Source of the DNA: CAZWFW01 sp964633445
GTDB lineage: Archaea; Undinarchaeota; CAZWFW01
Assembly (NCBI GenBank): GCA_964633445.1
Contig: CAZWFW010000041.1
Location: 1-9,831, forward strand
DNA: 9,831 bases
Direction of reading: 5' to 3'
Positions 5,474 to 9,831 of the stretch are shown piece by piece; the stretch's first letter is position 1, and each line of letters starts with the position of its first letter. Below the pieces are notes generated by a model, which saw only the letters and a list, made by a program, of their open reading frames with translations, made no database searches and was not told where the DNA came from. The position numbers and the translations under genes were made by a program.

Positions 5474-6619
5474 CTAAAGAATTTTTAGCAACAGAGAAGA
5501 TACAAAACCTATAGCGCTTGCATATATAAATACGACTATCGAGCTAAAATCCCATAAGAAACCTGCCAGAATATTTGTAAGTATGGCAATTATACCAACA
5601 GCTGTGTGGAAAATTCCAAATACTGTAGCTTTAGCTTCATTTGCTCGCTCTGCAATAAATGCACGCTGATTAGTATCAATAATTGCTATTGCGATTCCAT
5701 AAAAAGAGAAAAGTATTATAAGCAGGTATATCTTGGTTACAAATGCAAACCCTAACATCACCAAGGAAAACAGTAAATATCCTAAAGCAAGTATTTTCTT
5801 CTTACCAAATTTGTCTGAAAGCTTGCCAAAAGGTGCCGAAAACGCTGCATAGAAGATATTATAGAGTAAATAGAGAAGAATAGGAATACCCAATGCACCA
5901 CATATTTGTTGAGCTTTTAGAATAAGGAACATGTAGCTAATATTCGCAAAGGCAAACATACTAACCACGGCAAGACGTCTTCGCAAATCGCTTGATAACT
6001 TTCTTAAAGGAAAGTGTGATTGCCTACATACTCCTTTTTTAGTTTCCTTAACGAAATATAAGGGTATAAGAGAAAGGAAGGAAATCAATCCTGCTATCAA
6101 TATTATTTCTTTAAGGTTAAGTCCAAGGTACCAAAATAGAATGAAAGCAAGGGATGTCCCAAAAACCGCTCCCAGAGTATCCATAGCTCTATGTATTCCA
6201 AATCCCCTGCCCAATTGCTTGGGCATAGACTCCGCAATTATAGCATCTCTTGGTGCTGTTCTCAATCCTTTCCCTACCCTTTCCAAGCTTGAAAATGTTA
6301 AAATATTTTGCCAATTTTTTGAAAAGGCTAAAAGCGTTTTAAAAACTGCTGAAATAAAATAACCTGAAGTTACGAGAGGCTTTCTTTTACCAAACTTGTC
6401 GGAAGCTATGCCTGCGGGTACTTTAAGAAGAATTGATATACCATCCCTTAAGCCTCCAATTAAGCCTACTGCTACGCTGCCTCCTCCCACTGAAGTAATG
6501 AATAAAGGCAAAATTGGCATGATCATTTCGCTGCTCAAATCGTTGAGAAAGCTTACTATACCAAGCAAAATAACGTTCCTTCGCATCATTATTTTCCTAC
6601 TTCTATTATTTGATTCCAC
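5474..6619 (-). CDS. Major facilitator superfamily (MFS) transporter
   Basis: This is a polytopic membrane protein of 381 aa at most, with 11-12 helices in two halves. Motif A occurs in both halves: GIASDKFGKRKP (70-81, loop 2-3) and GKLSDKFGKKK (265-275, loop 8-9). The segment ERVGKGLRTAPRDAIIAE (113-130) and its echo TNQRAFIAE (316-324) mark a distinct MFS subgroup of proton- or ion-coupled exporters found in both bacteria and archaea. The substrate cannot be told; drug or metabolite efflux is possible. The longest reading starts with GTG (6617-6619). The ATG pair at codons 11-12 (6584-6589) is likelier, because MFS proteins of this type begin RRNVxxLG and a weak AGG precedes it. The gap to the Top6A stop is 45 bp with the GTG start and about 75 with the ATG pair, so read-through from the topoisomerase operon is plausible. 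No function is shared with it. Confidence 0.87.
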   Translation of the reverse strand: MESNNRSRKIMMRRNVILLGIVSFLNDLSSEMIMPILPLFITSVGGGSVAVGLIGGLRDGISILLKVPAGIASDKFGKRKPLVTSGYFISAVFKTLLAFSKNWQNILTFSSLERVGKGLRTAPRDAIIAESMPKQLGRGFGIHRAMDTLGAVFGTSLAFILFWYLGLNLKEIILIAGLISFLSLIPLYFVKETKKGVCRQSHFPLRKLSSDLRRRLAVVSMFAFANISYMFLILKAQQICGALGIPILLYLLYNIFYAAFSAPFGKLSDKFGKKKILALGYLLFSLVMLGFAFVTKIYLLIILFSFYGIAIAIIDTNQRAFIAERANEAKATVFGIFHTAVGIIAILTNILAGFLWDFSSIVVFIYASAIGFVSSLLLKIL

Positions 6620-6664
6620 AATATTTGTAATTATGATGCTAGGTAGACAAAGAACTCGGCATAT

Positions 6665-7744
6665 CTAGGTTTCGAATTCCCTTAATTTTATGGGTAAATA
6701 TTCCTCAACAACATAACTTAGCCCATACTTTGCTAGAGCCTGTTGCTCAGCCTTTCTCTTTAACTTTAGAAACAGTTCTATCTCTTTTCTGAGTCTTTGA
6801 TCATTATAGCGAGGATCCTTAAGCAATTCGTCGCAGCGCTTGATATCTTTTTCATTCATAGGGTCTGTTCTTAGATTGTACTTCACGATATCGCTAGCTG
6901 TTACACCAATCCATTTTGCATCAGGAACTGCAAGCTCCTTATTTATGTGTGCAGCTTTTGAAGAACCAGAAATTATGACCATTGCAATATGCATTCCCCA
7001 AGGATCTGCATCCGTAAATATATACACAGGCAACTCTTGCTCCTGATTTAATCTTTTAAGCAACATTCTTGCTGAACGCGTTGATTGACCTCCAAGATGT
7101 ACAAGAATTGCATCAAACTTTTCATATGCACCCTCCTCAATCAACCTATCATACATACCACCAGTTTCTATTGCAATAACTCTGCTGGCATTACACTCTA
7201 TTATCTTAGCCTCATCAAGTCTAGGGCCAACCGCTAATCCATCTGGTGTATTCAGGCAGTTAATTCTCTGTTTTCTTCCTTTTGGATCCCTATACTCAAC
7301 AGTAAGATCACCATAAACTCCTCCCTTATCCTCCGGAGTAATTTTTAAAGCTTCTCTTGGCTTAGAAATCATTGCCTCTATATCCTCAAGCATATCATTG
7401 CTCTCCGCCTGTTCCTCAAACTTCAGACCCTTACCCCAGCTTTCTGAAATATAATAAAGTTCTCTTAACGTAGCATGCTTATTTTGCTTTATTAAATCAT
7501 CCTTACAAAATCTAGCAACTCTCAGCAACTGGGCAACTTTTCTAATATGCTTAATGTTGCCACAACTCCTAACTTTGTATTTACCTGCAAGAACATAGCA
7601 CCTGTATTTTGGGTCGTATTTTATGTTGCTTGTAGTTCTTAAAGGAACAGCAACTTTCGGAGGTTCGTTATTCCTTAAATATTTTAATACATCAGCTCCT
7701 ATTTGCGTTAAAAGTCTTATCGTTTCTTTATCATCAATCAACAT
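6665..7744 (-). CDS. top6A: DNA topoisomerase VI subunit A (Spo11-like)
   Basis: This is the cleaving subunit of type IIB topoisomerase (A2B2), which relaxes and decatenates DNA by making two-base-staggered double-strand breaks with 5' protein links. The 359-aa length is normal. The winged-helix CAP domain (about 1-140) carries the catalytic tyrosine in RELYY (94-98); by alignment with Spo11 this is Tyr98, the second of the pair. The Toprim domain (about 180-330) shows E193 in AIETGG and the metal-binding D245-A-D247 in FTDADPWG. Both sets of active-site residues are intact, so the protein should be active. The ATG lies inside the end of top6B, overlapping it by 11 bp, and has a good GAGGTG ribosome site 7 bases before it. 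Subunits are therefore made in coupled fashion from one mRNA, as expected for a fixed-ratio complex. Confidence 0.97.
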   Translation of the reverse strand: MLIDDKETIRLLTQIGADVLKYLRNNEPPKVAVPLRTTSNIKYDPKYRCYVLAGKYKVRSCGNIKHIRKVAQLLRVARFCKDDLIKQNKHATLRELYYISESWGKGLKFEEQAESNDMLEDIEAMISKPREALKITPEDKGGVYGDLTVEYRDPKGRKQRINCLNTPDGLAVGPRLDEAKIIECNASRVIAIETGGMYDRLIEEGAYEKFDAILVHLGGQSTRSARMLLKRLNQEQELPVYIFTDADPWGMHIAMVIISGSSKAAHINKELAVPDAKWIGVTASDIVKYNLRTDPMNEKDIKRCDELLKDPRYNDQRLRKEIELFLKLKRKAEQQALAKYGLSYVVEEYLPIKLREFET

Positions 7745-9281
7745 TTATGGGCACCTCTTTTATCATTTTTTTAATCAAGCTAGAAACATCTGGCACTGGG
7801 TTGCTTTCAGCTAACATCGCAGCCTCCTTAGCTACAATTGGCATATAAGTTTTGAAAATTTCAAGTCTTTTTTGCTCAATTTTCGCTCTTACCCTTCTTG
7901 AAAAATAAATTTTTAAACTTCTACATACTTCCATCAAAGCATTTCTCACTTCTTTATATATTTCACTCTCTAGCGATATAGCTTGCTTACCCACCGAGGA
8001 ATATGGTATGAAGGTTGAAGAAATATTAACAAAGACAGTTATTGGGGAATTGTCAAAATCTTGCAAACCATAACGCTTCCAGTCAATACTTCTGATTGCT
8101 TGAGTAATAGCGCAAGCACTTGAGTCGAAAAGAAGAGGTGTTCTATTAGCATATCTCATAATTTCAGCTTTTACACCATTTTCAGATCTCCTTCCTGCCT
8201 TTCCACCGTAAGCAATGCCAACCTCAACGATGAATGGAACACCTCCCCTATAGACCTTTGGGCTTCTGGTAATAGCCTTAACAAATTCTGGTTCAAGCAT
8301 ATGCTCCAAAGCTTTTTCAATATACTCGCTGCCAATAGATATCAAGCCTTTATGAGGGGGCGCCATAAACTTTATCTTTTTAAAGGCTTTGATAATTGCC
8401 TCAGCATCTTCCCACGTCATATCTTTCGGACTTTTTTCAAGATCCACACCAGATATCCTCGCTATTTCCTCAACCTTCTCTCTGCTTATCCTTGCAAGCT
8501 CCTTCATTAGCATAGTCCTTATTTTCTCGGCCTTTGTCTTAGCCGCAATATCAAGCAAATCGCTGGGCAGTAAACCCAAGGGATGGGGCTTAATTTCTTG
8601 AGGAGCGTGGATCACCTCCTGAACAACCCTCTCAAAAACGAATTTGTTACCATGAGGATCATGGAAAACGATTCTCGCATGCGGATTTGAGAGAGCGGTT
8701 CTCCTTATGTATTCATATGGACCTTGAGACCCCTTCGTATAACTTACTCCTTTTGCCCTAACAACTATTTTGGTACCATGCCAATTACCCTCCTTAATCT
8801 TCTTTTCAACAAAAACCGGTTCATTCTTCATAACGTCAATCATAATCTTCGCTTCAATTATTTTGCCATTCCCTGTCGATGTTATAACCTTTATAGGCTT
8901 ACCAGTTGTTAGTTGGCAAAACATCGTAACACCAGAAACTCCAATGCCTTGCTGACCTCTGAGCTGAATATTGCGATGAAACTTTGTGCCTGCAAGCATC
9001 TTACCAAAAACTATGCCAAGGTGCTCCTCAGGGATCCCTGGCCCTTTATCCTCACAAACAACTCTGTAGTATTCCTCAGCTATTCTGTCAATTCTTATCT
9101 TTATATCTGGCAAAGTTCCAGATTCTTCATGAGCATCAATAGAGTTGGTCAATAATTCGTGAACGATTGTCGTTAATGAGCGAATTTTACCAGAATAACC
9201 AAGCATATGCTGATTTTTCCTGAAAAATTCCGCAACACTATGAACTTTTAATTCCTTAAATAAATCTTCAGCGCTCTTCAT
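7734..9281 (-). CDS. top6B: DNA topoisomerase VI subunit B (ATPase)
   Basis: This is the ATP-driven clamp subunit of topoisomerase VI. In the 515-aa protein the GHKL ATPase domain (about 1-230) has the N box with E42 and N46 in HELLTNSID. The G1 box is D78-K-G80-P-G82, and the G2 glycine-rich lid is RGQQGIGVSG (108-117). An H2TH domain follows (about 233-305, from HPLGLLPSDLLDIAAKT). The transducer domain (about 306-475) contains the switch lysine K432 in SVGKQ, which contacts the ATP gamma-phosphate in this family. The tail is helical and ends at 515; the extra Ig-like domain seen in some methanogen enzymes is absent. All catalytic positions are intact. The ATG overlaps the stop of the KH gene by 4 bp (ATGA), and the stop overlaps top6A by 11 bp, so all three are one operon. 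Confidence 0.97.
   Translation of the reverse strand: MKSAEDLFKELKVHSVAEFFRKNQHMLGYSGKIRSLTTIVHELLTNSIDAHEESGTLPDIKIRIDRIAEEYYRVVCEDKGPGIPEEHLGIVFGKMLAGTKFHRNIQLRGQQGIGVSGVTMFCQLTTGKPIKVITSTGNGKIIEAKIMIDVMKNEPVFVEKKIKEGNWHGTKIVVRAKGVSYTKGSQGPYEYIRRTALSNPHARIVFHDPHGNKFVFERVVQEVIHAPQEIKPHPLGLLPSDLLDIAAKTKAEKIRTMLMKELARISREKVEEIARISGVDLEKSPKDMTWEDAEAIIKAFKKIKFMAPPHKGLISIGSEYIEKALEHMLEPEFVKAITRSPKVYRGGVPFIVEVGIAYGGKAGRRSENGVKAEIMRYANRTPLLFDSSACAITQAIRSIDWKRYGLQDFDNSPITVFVNISSTFIPYSSVGKQAISLESEIYKEVRNALMEVCRSLKIYFSRRVRAKIEQKRLEIFKTYMPIVAKEAAMLAESNPVPDVSSLIKKMIKEVPINVD
7752..7757 (-). promoter_or_regulatory. Shine-Dalgarno site for top6A
   Basis: GAGGTG on the - strand, 7 bases before the top6A ATG and within the last codons of top6B. 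It is the clearest ribosome-binding site in the window. It fits the archaeal pattern in which internal operon genes use Shine-Dalgarno while first genes are leaderless, and it supports the chosen start. Confidence 0.65.
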
Positions 9282-9781
9282 TTTTTCACTCTTTCAAGGT
9301 ACCTGTAAACTGTAGAGTGCATCGCTCCACCAATTAACATTTTAACGGCATCATATGCGATTTTAACATTATCAGGCTTGCCAATAATTGCAACAGTTTT
9401 TCCATAAACGGATATATATGTTTCTGTCATTTCTTCTATTTTTTTCTTTGCCTTACCTTCCCTTCCAATAACCCTTCCCTTTATCCTAACTAAATCATTT
9501 CTATTTCTCGCATATTCTTTTAAATCAATTATTTGAATTATACACTCCTCATCTAGCAATTCCATAGCCTTTTCAGGGCTAAAGCCTCTTCCTATAGCTA
9601 AAACAATATTCCTTGCAATTAGCTCACCCAATGGATAGTTCTCATTCTTTCTCTCAATTCTAATTTCCTCACCGTTTACATGTATTTTTGTATGAGTATA
9701 CTCCTCAATAGCTCTTTTCACCCTGCCATTTCTCCCAATTAGTACTGCAACTCTTTCCTTGGGTATTTTTAGAAGCATCAT
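9278..9781 (-). CDS. Two-KH-domain RNA-binding protein (archaeal Pno1/Dim2 type)
   Basis: The 167-aa protein has two KH folds, each with the RNA-contacting GxxG loop: G16-R-N-G19 (in VLIGRNGRVKRAIEE) and G106-R-E-G109 (in GRVIGREGKAKKKIEE). Between them the GRGFSPEKAMELL segment (64-76), and near the end GGAMHSTVYRYLE (151-163), are hallmarks of the archaeal counterpart of eukaryotic Pno1/Dim2. That protein binds near the 3' end of pre-16S/20S rRNA and assists small-subunit maturation. As I recall, the gene often lies with a RIO-type kinase gene and topoisomerase VI in archaea, so the order here is probably ancestral rather than functional. The protein is basic, soluble and cytosolic. The start may be either of two adjacent ATGs (MM); no Shine-Dalgarno is present, which suggests a near-leaderless message. 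Confidence 0.92.
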   Translation of the reverse strand: MMLLKIPKERVAVLIGRNGRVKRAIEEYTHTKIHVNGEEIRIERKNENYPLGELIARNIVLAIGRGFSPEKAMELLDEECIIQIIDLKEYARNRNDLVRIKGRVIGREGKAKKKIEEMTETYISVYGKTVAIIGKPDNVKIAYDAVKMLIGGAMHSTVYRYLERVKK

Positions 9782-9811
9782 TAGTTTTTTAATAATTTCT
9801 TTATTCAGAAG

Positions 9812-9820
9812 ATATTAAAA
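9812..9820 (-). promoter_or_regulatory. Weak TATA-like box upstream of the KH-top6B-top6A operon
   Basis: TTTTAATAT on the - strand is centred about 35 bp before the KH ATG, predicting a leader of roughly 10 bases. The 50 bases from 9782 to the window edge are AT-rich. They may also contain the end of an upstream gene in one of two frames (stops at 9805-9807 or 9801-9803). The operon may therefore continue beyond the window, making this box optional. Confidence 0.28.
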
Positions 9821-9831
9821 CCTTCTGCAAA

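Noticed and set aside
6396..6668. A + strand frame of about 90 codons across the start of the MFS gene
   Set aside because: Antisense to conserved MFS motif A codons and without domain features or promoter.
9801..9831. Possible 3' end of an upstream gene (a RIO-type kinase would fit the neighbourhood)
   Set aside because: Only 8-9 codons are in view, two frames end within a few bases of each other, and no family residue can be identified.
1..9831. CRISPR array, tRNA or rRNA genes, prophage or defence island
   Set aside because: No regularly spaced repeats, no tRNA-like cloverleaf or rRNA segments, and no phage or nuclease/effector genes were seen; apart from the transposon end the region looks like core chromosome.

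Overview
This window is archaeal chromosome. It carries both subunits of DNA topoisomerase VI (the archaeal type IIB enzyme), a two-KH protein of the archaeal Pno1/Dim2 type, a PhoU/RCK_C protein paired with an SLC41/MgtE-like transporter, and an archaeal-type metallophosphoesterase. The DNA is AT-rich. TATA-like boxes lie about 25 bp before several first-gene ATGs, and no Shine-Dalgarno is seen there. The gene set suggests a euryarchaeal-type, possibly thermophilic, lineage, but I cannot name the genus.

Layout, left to right. (1) 1-171: right end of an IS200/IS605-type (TnpB) element on the + strand, with its folded 3' RNA (omega/reRNA) region; nearly all of tnpB lies off the left edge. The element ends exactly on the stop codon of the next gene. 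(2) 168-2705: a divergent pair made of a duplicated PhoU-RCK_C regulator-like protein (-) and a CBS-less, two-fold repeated SLC41/MgtE-type cation permease (+), with promoters between them. (3) 2702-3890 (-): an operon of an unrecognised 159-aa protein and a metallophosphoesterase, whose end overlaps the permease stop by 4 bp. (4) 3891-4006: a spacer with a very stable stem-loop, closed by a GNRA tetraloop on the - strand and nested in an outer 7-bp inverted repeat. (5) 4007-5329 (-): a secreted-then-anchored membrane protein with two CARDB-like domains predicted inside the cell. (6) 5474-6667 (-): an MFS transporter, downstream of topoisomerase VI. (7) 6665-9781 (-): a tightly overlapping operon KH protein - Top6B - Top6A.

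How the genes fit together. The KH-Top6B-Top6A overlaps (4 and 11 bp) imply one mRNA and translational coupling. Top6A has a clear GAGGTG ribosome-binding site, whereas the first genes of transcripts appear leaderless or nearly so. The PhoU-RCK_C protein and the MgtE-like pore probably form a divalent-cation transport and control unit in which regulation comes from a separate polypeptide. Functions of the 159-aa protein and the CARDB-like membrane protein are unknown. The points most worth a second look are the transposon end that replaced a stop codon without changing the protein, the split transporter/regulator module, the GNRA hairpin, and the inside-out CARDB-like protein.
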